Assembly: GCA_016800925.1 (NCBI GenBank)
Contig: JABCPU010000021.1
Span: 62,001 to 126,000 of the forward strand
Direction: 5' to 3'
Origin: Suillus spraguei
Taxonomy: Eukaryota > Basidiomycota > Agaricomycetes > Boletales > Suillaceae
DNA: 64,000 nt
The position numbers and the translations under genes were made by a program. Below, piece after piece: positions 21,510 to 33,646 of this stretch (the stretch's first letter is position 1; the number at the start of each line of letters is the position of its first letter). Below the pieces are notes generated by a model. The model searched no databases and was not told the origin of the DNA. It worked only from the letters and a program-made list of their open reading frames with translations.

Positions 21510-24151
21510 AGGACTTGAATTGGTTCAGCGGTGGTGTACACCTGCAGTAATGGGTTCGTCAAGTGATCCATCAGACATTGCAAAGTTTAAAGAGTCATGG
21601 GGACTGCCAACAGCAGTTTGTGACTGAGAACCTGTGCTGTTTCTGGGTGGTGGTCTCGATGTCTGGGCAAATCCTAGCAGTGAGTGCGCATGTTTTATAT
21701 TGCCTATTCCTGAACAATTTGCAGAAGGAGGTCCTGATCCACTATGAGCACTTTGAATGGAAGCCGAATGATCCCTGCCTCAGGAACCTCTGGCAGCATC
21801 TGGTGTTAACAGACCACTTGATGGATGTGACTGTTTGTTCTGTACGCCTTGAGTGCATATGGGAAAATGTTGGAGTAACATCCTGAAAGCTGGCCAAAGG
21901 GCGAATGCAAGACGATGGGTGCAGGTGCACTGCCTGAATGCCACAGAAAGCACAAGCTTATTAAGGACACCAACATGTTTGCATGTTTCATGTGAGGCTC
22001 AAGCTCAATTGAAATGCATGTGTTAAAAGGGAGCACGTAAATTAAGGACTGTATGCTATATGTAAAGTATGGATATTGTGATTCACAAATATGTAGTTGA
22101 CACCCTGAGCAGTGGGTTGCTGAAATGACAGTAGCTTTATCACAGCACAATTTCTTAGGTGTTTCACTGGCACTTTTACCGAAGTAGCATTCCAGTAAGA
22201 ACAAGAACCTGGGTGGAGCGTTGTGTAACATAGGGTGTGGGTGAGAAGGGGGAGATAGAGGATGGATGAGGGTAGTGATGGTGTGGATGTCTAGGAATGA
22301 AGTGGACAAGTCTGGGAACTGCCCTACAGGATTCATTGCCGACCAGGGAGTGGGCAATCCCACAGTTTGCAATTTCTACTTGCAGTCACACAGAGGTCTC
22401 CTTGGAAGTTTGTCGCCAACCAGGGAGTGGGCAATCCCGCAGTTCACGATTTTTCCTTGCAGTCACACAGAGGTCTCCTTGGAAGTTCATTCATTATTAT
22501 CGCTCATTTTATCAATCACTGATTGTTTTGTACAGCTAGCAGACCAAGTCATTAGTATATCACACTGAGAGATGACATATACAAGAACAACACATACAAG
22601 GAAGCCTGTAGTTTGACATTTTGTCATATATCCTTCTCACCTCATTTTAGCCTGGTTGGGGCCTGAGGAGACTAGGTCCTGCCGGAAATGTATTAGGTGG
22701 TAACATGTGGTGGAAATAAGGTGCGGGTGGTGGATGCAGAAAGGCTTGATGACCTGGATTCCAGGTAATCAGAGCTGATGAGAATGGAGGAACATGTAAT
22801 TGGGGTGGGGGCAAGCATGATTGAGGGGCAGGAAGGTGTGATTGGAGTGGAAGGCATGACATTATGTGTGATTGGCCTGGGTGCAGAACTTGAATCATGT
22901 GTGGTTGAGGCGGCAGGAATTGGTATGATTGAGGTGGCAGGAAGTGGTATGATTGAGGTGGCAGGAAATGGTATGATTGAGGTGGCGGGAAGTGGTATGA
23001 TTGAGGTGGTGGGGGGATGTGTGATTGAGGCACAGGATGGTGTATAAACTGAGGAGGAACATGCAATGACTGGGCTGAGGAAGGTCCCACTGGTGGTGCA
23101 AAATATCGCTGATCCAGAGCAGCAGTATCTATTGTGTTGCGCTGCGGAGGTGACACTGGTCCAGAGGGCCCTGCAACTTCTTGGCTGGTGCATGATGGTG
23201 CAGTCTTCTTTCTCCCTCATGCGCTGGAACCGTTAGCCTTTTTGTTTGTTTTGGCGCCAGTCTTCACAGTAGCGGGAGTGCGATCAAAGACTGCATGCAG
23301 TGTTGGAACATCTTCAATGCATCCACCCTCTCCTTCAAGTTGTTGAGGTACATCGCCGGACTTTTTGGCTGCTCGCTTCTCCCGCATTTGCCGCACCACC
23401 AATGCTCGAACTTTGGCCACATTGGTGACTCTGAGTGGTGTCTCTCGAAGGGTATCAGGCGTAATGAGATGGATGTAGTCATAGTTATGAACAGAGTATA
23501 CATTAAGCAGGTAGTGTGGTGTTGGCTTGTGCTGGATGATGGGCCTCGAGCGAGACATTACAATCCATTCCTGATATATGGGTTGCTGAGTAGTGTCAGT
23601 GCATTGCGAATCAATGCAGTTGTGTTGGATGTTGATGGAACATACAATATCCTGCAAGACAACATTCATGAGGTGTGAAGCCAACTTGTGGAAGACGATG
23701 AAAACTTACAGTGGCAGACAAAACTACTTTGTCATCAGTGAGATCTAGACGTGGAAGGTGAAGAGACAGGTGTAATGTCTCTGTGAAGGAAAAGCGCTGG
23801 AGAGCGACATGTTCTACTGTTTGATGGTCGTCGGATGATATCAGGATTTTCCAGATATGTCCAACATACATCTAACAACATCTTGTCAGTCAGATGTCTT
23901 GAAAGTCCCAAAAAAACAACCTGCCTCTCCATCCACTGACTGTCAAACAATAACATCACTGTCGAGGTATGCATTTTCTCCAGTACTGGTCACAATACTT
24001 TTGCCTTGGTGGTAATCAATGTGTGGGTCATGTGGAGCAGCTCCAGGAGTTATTCACCAGGTATTGGATCATCACAACCAAAGTTCGATAAGCTGAGTAG
24101 CCGTGCTTGTTCGGGGTGCTCATCAAGATAACATAGGACCTGGACTCCTGC
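21510..24151 (-). pseudogene. Transposon-like multi-exon ORF, C-terminal half
   Basis: This continues the coding sequence that ends at LTR A on its other side (26,674). Readable blocks are VQVLCYLDEHPEQARLLSLS, YVGHIWKILISSDDHQTVEH, FSFTETLHLSLHLPRLDLTD and, after an intron (23,709-23,652, GT-AG), DIVCSINIQHNCIDSQC. YLLNVYSVHNYDYI follows. The tail is very proline/glutamine-rich (22,647-23,156) with an 8-residue repeat. Frame changes and stops show it is decayed. From memory it belongs to a highly repetitive Agaricomycete protein family probably carried by a DNA transposon; the family name is uncertain. The stretch 21,510-22,640 has no clear coding frame. Confidence 0.55.
22901..23030 (-). 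repeat. 24-bp coding minisatellite (QSYHFLPP repeat)
   Basis: About five copies of a 24-nt unit, each encoding an octapeptide close to QSYHFLPP on the minus strand, inside the Pro-rich tail of the transposon-like ORF. The unit length keeps frame. Confidence 0.8.
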
Positions 24152-26672
24152 TGTAACGAACATATCGGTGCTGGCCTCGAAACCCTATCTTTTAGCACTC
24201 ATCTCATGTCTATAGGAGTTACCACTTGTCCATGGCTGTCTTACCCCTTTAGCATTGCTGGCGGCATTCCACGCTTACTGCACACTGTACTGACTGCTGC
24301 ACCATGTTCCATGAACCGATGTCCTCCCATGTCCTTGCCATGTCCGCATAGCTCCATTTGGTGCGTAGTTTGTTTTATGTTCATTATCACTGATTCCACA
24401 GCAAGCCTTATTACATGTTGCCTCGTGCTGCAGCCGCCTCACGCTATGTTTACACATGGCGGTTATTGTACTTGAGCGCTACTGATCTCGCCTAGAGCAT
24501 TCCGAGTACATACAATATAGGATATAAGCACTGTGTACCCCGCACAATACAGCACCTGATTTGTACCCCATTGCATGTACTATAGGTCAGGATTAGTGTC
24601 TATCTCTGGATCTACCCAGTAGTAGACTTAGTCTTTAAAGTTCTTTACTGCTCGTTAATTGATTTTGCTTGTTCACTGTTACTGCTGACATGCACCAAAC
24701 TGGTCTGATGCATGGCTGACTAAGCACTACTGCAGCTGACAAATAGTACCAGGACTATAATAGCTTAGTGTTCCTCTATACAGAAATCAATCCATGATGC
24801 AGAATCAAAAGTTTCTTTTTGCTCGTAAAAGTTTGCTTATTATTTCTAATTCATTTTTCATGGGTGTGTTTATGTATGTTTGGCTACAGAAACTACTTCA
24901 TAAGATTCCCACAGATGTCAGGTGACCCCAGCAAAATAATTACATAGAGTTACCCTGCAGAGAAACTCATGAAACACATTATGATTCACTCGCATCATTT
25001 CTATGCATCTACAAAAAAGTGCAGATTTATGCTTCAAATATTACATAATTGATATTCCTCCTAGGATAGCCACTAATAGTCACCTGATCTCAAATTTATG
25101 CATAGCCATCGATATCCCACATGACTTCTTCTCACACCCTTGAGCATATTACAAATCAACTATGACAATATTCAATAAATAGGGTAGGTCAGCACCCCTA
25201 CAAAATGTGGGAAAACAGTAGCATAGCCATTCATTTTGTCTATATAAGACCCACCTTTTTGTCAATAAAAGGGAGATTTTCTCCCCCTCAGAAATATAAC
25301 TGAGAGTGAAGTGTGACCAGCACTATCAGTACACTGTCAAGTACATTGTCAACAACAGTAAGATTGGAAGTCTACTCTGTGAGATAGCACTACCTTGAGC
25401 TCACTGTGTCTGACAACCAGCAAGACAACAATTTTTTTTCTTTGACAAATTCTTTCTAGTTTCTTTCATCATCTTTCTCTCTGTTTTTCTTTCTCTGTTG
25501 TCTGTTTCCTTGCTTCTGTTTCTTTTGAATCTTTCTCTTTTCTTCTTTTTCTTTGATTACTGGTCTCTCTCTCTCTTTCAAAGTTTGCTGGTGCTAAGTG
25601 TCCTTGTGTTTCTGATATTTGTGTTGTCTCTTTAGTCCATCTAAGGCCAGAGTATCTTAGTGGGAGAGACTTTAGAAGTTGATAGCAACACTCTATCTTG
25701 CACATCTGAGTAGCGATACTGAGTTAAGGTCTTCACTGACTGATAGACTCTAGTTATTGAAAGGGGACTTGGTATTGAAATCCAAGGATGTCTGTTCCTG
25801 CTAACTGCTTAATACTCATAGTGAGTTCCTTGGCAGCAGGTTCAATAGTAAGCTAGAGATCTCTGAAGTAGTGATCAGTCTTGACCAGGGATCCTACCTG
25901 CTTGTCTGAGAAGGTGATTGTTGTAACTTCCCACAAATTCTGGTAGCACAGTTGTTGCAAAACACCTGCATTCCATCAGAGAGAGTGATTTGGCCAGTTA
26001 TTTTTGTTTCTTAGTTTGTTTGACTTCTGTGTTTTTCTTTGAAGTTTAGTTGTTTTGAGAATCTTTGTCATTGTCCAAGAGTTTGCTGATCTCACAGAAT
26101 TGACTCATTTGCTGACCGTAGCCTGGGGAACATAAACAGCCACCCACATACAACCACATTATCAGTCATTGGTATTTGTCTGAATCACTGACCATGGAGA
26201 TATTTGGTTTTATAGGTCTTTATCTATAGATCATCTATCTAAGAAGACACCGCTAGATCTTTGGCCCCTATTTTGACTGAAACTTCTTGCACACCGCTAC
26301 TTTACCGCTGAAAGTACTGCGGACTTCTTTACTGTTTCTCTGCACCACTCACAACCTTACCACTACTGCAGATATCATCACTTGTCACCACTCGCTCGAT
26401 GCTACATCTACAGGCTTTATCCCTATGATGCTAGTACTGCTACCAACAATGCTAGTTCGGGCGTCATCACCGCTGACCGCAGCAACTTACCGCTGACTAC
26501 AACACTATATTCACACATTGGTTCGACTCAAACTTGACCGTACTAACAGGCATCCCCCTTTAGGGTTGCACACTCTTGTTTCGCAAGTGAAGCAAACTAG
26601 ACGGAGCGCAAGGCCACACATACTAACTTAGGAGGTAGTTTATCTACAGCCCAGGTTAGGTTGAATCTTTAC
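24152..26672 (-). mobile_element. Solo LTR, family A, interrupted by a 1.55-kb insert
   Basis: LTR sequence lies at 24,152-24,690 and 26,245-26,672, from TGTAACGAACATATCGG to GAATCTTTAC. It splits the minus-strand transposon-like gene between KKWVH and GVQVLCYLDE. Flanks CCTGC and ACTGT are compatible with a duplication decayed mainly by transitions, but this is weak. Confidence 0.8.
24691..26244 (+). mobile_element. LTR-like insert of unknown family
   Basis: Begins TGCACCAAACTGG and ends near CTATCTAAGA. The flanking pentamers are TGACA and AGACA. Inside are TATATAAG at 25,241-25,248 and AATAAA at about 25,265, the arrangement expected of a U3/R promoter and polyadenylation signal. A long CT-rich stretch follows at about 25,430-25,580. 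No ORF with recognisable domains; the short minus-strand ORF at 25,469-25,705 reads through the CT-rich tract. An LTR is the best guess. Confidence 0.4.
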
Positions 26673-26673
26673 A

Positions 26674-28875
26674 CTGTGTGAACCCATTTCTTGATCTCGC
26701 AATCATACCAGTAACCGCCAGTAACAACATGCTTCATGATGTCCTGGTGAGCAAACACTTTGCAGGTGTCTCTGCTTGGTGCTTGGTGATTGCTTCAAAT
26801 GCAAGACAGGCGAAAAACATGGTTAAAAGACTCATATTGCTCTGTCAAGAAGATGATTGCCGGTCCAAACCATTGGATATAGGCTGGGAGATGCACAAGA
26901 AAATTCAATTTAGGTTTACTCATTAAGATACTCAGCGCGCACTGTGCTGTCATGTTCAGAAAATAATCAATTGTTCGTGTTAACTTTGCCTATCAAAAAA
27001 TGGTTAGAAAGAGCAGGCATTTGACTACACATATAAGAACTCATAAGGTAAACTTTGGTGTCTGCTATTTTTGTGTGCCAGACTAGGACAATTAGTTCAC
27101 CCATGACTGTCCAACCATTGAGGACTGTTGGTGGGACAAGGTCATAGATGAGGAATGGCATCACTTGAGCTAAGCTCTTGAAATGCTTGCTGATCAAGCT
27201 GCCTTTGTAATGACAAATATAGTCAGCATTAAGGCAAGGGGCATTTAGCCCATCCTTGTTAATCATCTTGAGGCAGGTCTGAAAGAGATGTAAGAGCTTT
27301 GATTTCTCGAGGAGGAATACTGTTTGCCCCCAGAAATACTTTACAACACCTAGCAGAATCGTGTGGAGTATTTCAGTCAGTGTATCCATGTGAACATTGA
27401 ACGCTGTTGCAAACATGAGTGTAATATCCATGACATTTTCAAAAACACTCACTATGCATCCCCAGCAGGGGATTGACAGCATCATCAAGCTTTCCGCCTT
27501 GCAGGAGCTGCTCGAACTCTTTCTCGAGTGCGATTCTGACTTTATTTTTAGGTAATGCTGGGGAACCTACTGCACATTTGCTAAGTTTCTTGCCAAGCTC
27601 CAGCAGTGTATTGAGGATGGGGGCCAAAGCAGTATCACAAATGCCAGTCAATGACATAATATGCATTTCTTACCCCTGTTTCCAGCAGAGTAGTTGCAGT
27701 TCAACCTGGCATGGCTGCATTCTTCGGCTTGCATAGGATTGTCACCAGCAATGAACAATCCGTACGGAATAAGCATAACCTCTTCACCATCCTTGCAGTC
27801 CCACGTAACAATACCAGACTCTGCTGCAACACTACAAATTGCAACCGCCAATTGAGAATGAGCTAGATGACATAAAGACGTACATACCAGATAGACTGTT
27901 TCATGGCTCGCATGAGCTCCATTGGTGCAGCATGAGGTGAGGACGTCACAAATCACACAAAATACTCCTTCTCAAGCATCTCATGCAGCAAGTTTGCATT
28001 TGACATATAAACAGTGTGATGCTTGTTCCATTGTTTGGATACATTTCTGAAATATTGTCCATAAAAATAATTAGTGGGACACTGTACACCATTTGACTGC
28101 TGGACTTCTCCTGCAATGGGTTAGGTGTAAGCGAGGCAAATTTAACTGAAGATGCTGTTGTGTGTTTAATTCCCATAGTCACTGGTGCAATTGATATGGA
28201 ACATACCAGTGAGACCACATGCAAGCTCGTCATGCATTGCAGCTATATCAGTGAATGATCGTGCAAACATTGAAGTGGGTATAATCTCTTGTTCATTGTT
28301 AACAATGAATCCAACCTGATCCACATGCCAGTGATCAGCACAAAGTCACAATGTAGTATAGAATGACATACATTAGTTCATTGAGCAGCTCGACCAAGGG
28401 CATACTGAACTTTCATACCCGATTGAGGCCCAGGCTTGGTGTTGTCAGTGGGAGGACACAATCCAAGAAAGAAGCGCTCGGGGATAAAGTACTCCCCAGA
28501 TGATTCTTGCAGTAGCTCGTTAATAAAATATATTGTACTATCAACCCAAACTGCTGGCGGGGATGGGAGGTCAAGTAACATTTTCGTGCCATTAAACACT
28601 TGTGACATTCCTTCAGCTCCATCTTCTGGATAATCTTGCGTTGCAAACCAGGTAAGTTGGTTGGCATAGTCCTGGAATATTGTGTCAGTATCATACACAC
28701 ATAGGCAACATATCAGACAAACCCTAGCAATTGATTCTGCAACATTATTAATGTAAAATGTGTCCCCCAAATGAGTTGAGACGTTCTCAGTTGGATCACC
28801 GACAAGAAATGTAAACAACCATTTGAAAAAAACTGATGAGAACATACTATGACCATGAACAAATTTATTGTTCAT
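26674..28875 (-). pseudogene. Transposon-like multi-exon ORF, N-terminal and central part
   Basis: Minus-strand exons can be followed by eye. First comes DYPEDGAEGMSQVFNGTKML with YFINELLQESSGEYFIPERF (about 28,680-28,400), then RSFTDIAAMHDELACGLTG, then VYSVPLIIFMDNIS (about 28,100). WDCKDGEEVMLIPYGLFIAG and NPMQAEECSHARLNCN follow (about 27,800-27,690), then EILHTILLGVVKYFWGQTVF with YICHYKGSLISKHFKSLAQV (about 27,400-27,190). Last is PKLNFLVHLPAYIQ with FGPAIIFLTEQYESFNHVFR (about 26,920-26,800). An in-frame stop follows FRLSCI. From memory this order matches a widely repeated Agaricomycete gene with transposon behaviour; I cannot assign it firmly to Plavaka, KDZ or another superfamily. 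LTR A breaks it at 26,673. Confidence 0.6.
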
Positions 28876-29080
28876 GATTGGAGGGTTGATTGAGGCTTGG
28901 GGCCCAGAGGGATTTGAGTATCAGTAATGTCGTACACAACGATGATACCATGAGCGCCTCTATAGTATTAGGAGGGATTTGGAGCATGTCAGCCCAGAGG
29001 TCTTGAGGACAATTATCACAGTGAATAACAGGTCAAAGGTTATCAATAAAGTAGTCATGTGCCTTTCGATATGATTCTGA

Positions 29081-29981
29081 ATGACAAAGTCCAAAGTCCC
29101 ACATGCCTTGCAACCTCACTTTCTCGCTTCAATGTTTGACGCTCAAACATATGGATCCTGGAAGACTCACCAATGTATCCGTTGTCTATCCCAATGTACA
29201 ACACGAAGAGACTGGTTGTGTATCACTGAAACCACTACTTCTCACTGTCTGCTTTTCAGGAATGCTACCAGAGGAACTTCTACGAGGAAACATTGTGAGT
29301 TAGTGTTGTTTTGTTCAAAACGAACTTGAAATCCTCACGATTATCTGTTGCAGCCCATTCAAATACCAGTATCTATTGCTGAGGAGTATGGAATGTTTAC
29401 CACTGCTGTTGTAAACACTATGTCTATGGATACAAGAGATCCTGATGATAGTCAGGCAAATCCGCTACCCTCAAGTGACATGAGTGCATGTTCTGTCACA
29501 AACAGACTCAAGTACTTACATTGTGGTGCAGCTGTATTTATTTCAAGACATTGCTGATCATGGTGATAATTCCCCTCCTCCAGATGATAGCATTCCATTT
29601 CTCCTGTTTCCACCAACATTTGACTCTTGCAATCGAGGAAATTGGTCATCGTTATGGAAGGACATCAAGGTATGGCTAGTGTTGGAAGTGGATCCAGAGT
29701 CACTGCTGTGGGCTTGGGGACATGATGCCTTTTGGCTAGCATTTATTGGCACATATCCATATTTCCTGAGAGGCAGATGGCCAATGTGGGATTCCCAAGT
29801 GCTGCTGCAGGATACATTCATTGAAGGATGGTTAGACCAGTTGAGTGGCGCAGAGGGGAATTGGATTGGAATGCAAGGCACCATTGAAGTGCTCAATCAT
29901 GTTTGGGCTGAGTTCTGCATGCTTGCGGCCCTCTTCTATCCCGGTCCCCTCATTTCTTCTGACTCCATTCAGGACGATTAA
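29081..29981 (+). CDS. Hypothetical protein fragment, plus strand
   Basis: The longest frame ends at 29,981 and has about 140 coding-like residues. It is acidic and aromatic, with SIPFLLFPPTFDSCNRGNWS, LVLEVDPESLLWAWGHDAFW and FIEGWLDQLSGAEGNWIG. Upstream pieces at 29,103-29,303 and about 29,350-29,520 (PIQIPVSIAEEYGMFTTAVV) look like earlier exons, but their junctions cannot be set confidently. No family recognised. It lies just upstream of the minus-strand transposon-like gene, so it may be its divergently transcribed partner. Confidence 0.35.
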
Positions 29982-30664
29982 GCTTTCAGTTCATATATGT
30001 CAGTATTTTAGCACGGCTATACCACAAAATTTGTCATTTTCATTACTGCTTGCAATTGTTGTATGGGATGTACCAATGCTATGTGCTTGGATTGCCACCT
30101 TGAACCGCTGGAAGACCTGGTAGTAATATTCAGATCATTGATAGTTGAGACTTGATGGTAGATTGTTCAGATCAGCGGTGGTCCGCAGGTGTGGTTTGTG
30201 GGAGCAAAGATAGGGCGCTCAGCATCAGTTATATATACATACAACCTCTCTCAGATATCTCAACTTCCAATATTTACCACAGGTCTTCGTCTGATATGCC
30301 CGATATACTCTTCATGTGGTCTCCCACCACACTCTGATGCAGACCCAGAAAACCTATTTCATGTCTTTGCCAAATATCGGGTCAAATGCACTGACAGAGC
30401 CTCTATTTGCTAGCTTTAGGCCACAAATGTGCTATTTATCTACCAAAACCTTACTATAGTTGAGATTCAGCTCGTGGCCAGGTCGCTTACATAGTTTTCG
30501 CACTATATCTGATCGGCCCAAAGGAGCAGTTGGTGTACAGTCTACTAGACGTCTGTTTTCTCAGGCAAGTTTTGAGTACTGAATGTTCATTATGTAATGT
30601 CCTCCTAAACTTTCTACTTTACATGGCGCTACACATACCCCCGGCCCGCTAGAACGCACCACCC
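29982..30664. other. Spacer, nothing recognised
   Basis: Between the hypothetical ORF and the right duplication arm. No coding or repeat feature seen apart from a GC-rich TATTCATCAT-free stretch near the arm edge. Confidence 0.4.
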
Positions 30665-33646
30665 AAAAAAAAATATGACACGTGAGTACCCGTCCGCCTC
30701 CTACCATTTGGGAATCTCTCGCTAGATGCGTCGCCGGACTCCTGAAAACTTGGGAATCGCAGCTCAACTCTCTTTAATCTAGGTCTCTCCCCAGGGCCGG
30801 AAAGCGCTGCGCGCATTCGCCCGAAAACCTATCACCAACCTTCAATCATTCAAAGTTCGCACCTCAACAGTCAGTAACTACGCATAATATTACTCCTGTC
30901 CTCGAATTGCGTCGATGAGAACCTTAAAGACCCGTTCTCGTCGCGAGGCACGAGAATAAGGATCTCCACATGGGCGCTTACAAAGGCCCTTTTCACATGC
31001 GTCAACGTTCACAGGCTCACGATCCGCTCGGAACGTACACTACTTTTGGTCAACACTGACTGACACCACTATTTAGAAATTGAATATGCCAGGATCAAAA
31101 GCAAACCATCTCTTGCCACATTTCATCGAGAAATCAAATCCTTGCACTCGGGATGACTCGCGTCGCAACTGTCTTGTCATCACTTTTTCGAGGGGAACTG
31201 ACGTGGCTAAGTGCTGCTCAACATTGCCATCGCGTTTGCTATCACATATATAGTGGGCCACCGAGTATGATATGACTTTCCAGCGAGTCATGTTCTCCGC
31301 TGCATTCTTGCTAGCACTCCTGGCTTTGTCAGTCACAGGATCTCCCGTTGAAGTTCGCAATTCCCCCATCACGCTTCCCATGACCAGGAGGTTAACATCA
31401 TCCAATGTTACTGACCTCTTGCGGCATGATAAAGCTCTCGTTGCGGCCTTGACGGAATACAGCACGCATGACCGACGTGCTTCTGTCCCTTTGATAAACT
31501 TTCAGTCGGGCTACACCGTATCAGTGGGCATTGGCAATCCCCGCACAGTCTGTAAGTTCAACATTGAGAAAACATGCGGCTGCTAATGTATTATTGAAGA
31601 CCACTTGATTGTCGACAGCGCTACTGCGATCACATGGGTTGGCGCAAGGACTCCGTACATGAGCCGCACCGGCTTCAACACTGGAGTGCCTGTGGGGATC
31701 CATTACGGTTATGGCTACTTTGAAGGTATGGCATACAACAATATCATAAGTTGAAGATACCTATGATTAGTATCTATAGGAACTTTTTTCAGAGATTCAA
31801 TGACTTTCGGTACTAATCGGCTCTTCATCAACCAGATGCAATTCGGTGTTGCTTCTACTTCGGAGGGCTTCAATTTTGACGGTGTACTTGGCATCGGGCC
31901 TGCAGGCTTGACACGCGGCACCCTAAATTCGCCGGAAGAAACAGCGCCGGCTGTCACTGATTACCTGGTTCGCCAACGCGCCATTCGTGAGCCCGTTGTC
32001 GGTATCTTTTTCCAGCCCACCGGTGTACGTACAGACCTGTATGGCGATGGAGAGATTTCCTTTGGTGTGGCCAACCGTCATAAGTATCTCGGCGGAATTG
32101 AATATACGTAAGGCACCTTAGCTTCTGGATCAATCCAGACTGATGGTAATTGTTTTGTTTTTGTTTCAGTGATATCACCACCGCTCCCCGCTCATCGCAG
32201 TATTGGGGTATCGACCAGAGGATCACCTACGGAGGTACAGATATCTTGGAATCCACTGCTGGCATCGTAAATTGTGGTTACACCTTTCTTTACATCGCCT
32301 CTGGTGTGTATTTGGAGTGCAGCGATCAATAATGGTCTCATCATCGTTCGATAGATGCCTTTGAGAGGTACCAGACTGCAACCGGCGGTATCATGAATGC
32401 GAATGGTCTTCTCCAGATTTCCCTTGACCAGTACAATGCCCTACATGACTTGATCTTCTATATTGGCTCGGTACGTCAATTCTGTCGGCCCTCACATCCC
32501 TTGTTAACCATTTGCACAGGGCATATACCAATTTGTCCCTAATGCGCAAATTTGGCCTCGTTTTCTTAACTCCAGGCTTGATGGTGGTGGCGATGACGAT
32601 ATATTTCTCATCGTTCAAGGCCTCACATCGCCCACTGGCTCAGGGTTTGACTTTATTAACGGCTACGTATTCCTCCAGCGCTTCTACACTGTGTTCGATA
32701 GCGGCAGGTCCCGCGTCGGTTTTGCCCGAACCCGGTTCACTCAAGACAACAGCAACTAATATGGAATTGCCAAAGTATACGAAGCATCGTTTTGCAGACA
32801 TCACTGAATGGAAGGTAGCAGCCAATATAGTCATACACATCTTAACTGGACTATAAGCCAGAAACCCGATGCATCATTCAGGCAGGTTGTTCATACTGCT
32901 AGGATATATCATTCCTGTATAGATACATGATGCGCCATATGTGTTGGAATATTTAGGACTCGGAAGGAGCCGAAACGGCGGCTTAAACCTTAAATCGTAA
33001 ATACAGCAGCTAGTTTTTGTGTACGCTACACGTTTGTTAGCGGGTTCCCTGTACAATCGAGTTAGATCGTACTTCGACGACGTGTCTGAGACTTGCGCAA
33101 CGGATAACTCAACAATATGGCCCGTATCTAGAATATTGTTGAATCTCAGCTGTGCATGTATCACCAGCACATTTTCGCATTTCTGGCTACTGTGGGAATT
33201 TCCCCACAACATAACATAATGTAATAGACCGCTTTTTTGTGTATTTGCGTAATAATTCCCCCTCCAGAGCCAGTTTCAAATAGTGCAGGATATAGAACAC
33301 TTTCGCATTCTCCCCCTTTGATAGGGAGGTATCCAGCTGTAGGGCATGTTTATTGGTATATTTGAAAAGATTCCCATCTTTATTTGAAGCGTCCTACATC
33401 AATAGATATAGCATATATGCAGGAAGACACAAACTATGTTCCCATTTGACTATTCATAGGTGGATAGACTTAGAAACATGATTCACAGCATCTATTCAGC
33501 GATAGGAACAAACTCATAAAGAACCCATGGGGCCCATAGGAGAATCCCTGCCCCGGTCTACATAGGTCAAGGAAATAATAGACGCGTTTTCTTGTGCCTG
33601 AATGAATATTGTCGTCTGTTGCGATGGCAAGAAGTTCTCCGGACAG
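30665..33646 (+). repeat. Right arm of the 3-kb inverted duplication
   Basis: Inverse copy of 14,519-17,518. The match begins at the poly-A/TATGACACGTG stretch at 30,665 and ends inside the WD40 pseudogene at 33,646. The WD40 gene itself continues past this point only on this side, because the left arm was cut by an LTR C. Confidence 0.9.
31272..32759 (+). CDS. Pepsin-like (A1) secreted aspartic protease homologue, right copy, active sites altered
   Basis: Six exons: 31272-31551, 31600-31725, 31795-32107, 32170-32303, 32355-32470 and 32520-32759. The frame is 402 aa, one residue longer than the left copy (an extra Arg in exon 3). All introns are GT-AG. The signal peptide is MTFQRVMFSAAFLLALLALS. 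The first catalytic loop is YHLIVDSATAITWVG, with Asp99 kept but the following Gly replaced by Ala. The second is GIVNCGYTFLYIAS, with Asn274 in place of the catalytic Asp and Cys in place of Thr. Exon 1 differs from the left copy at one residue, whereas exon 3 differs at more than ten, suggesting relaxed constraint. A TATATAG box lies about 25 bp before the ATG. Pseudoenzyme or young pseudogene cannot be told apart from sequence alone. Confidence 0.85.

Noticed and set aside
22266..22568. Direct repeat with CACAGAGGTCTCCTTGGAAG copies and small ORFs
   Set aside because: A local duplication of about 80 bp (22,340-22,485) is real, but no function or gene could be attached.
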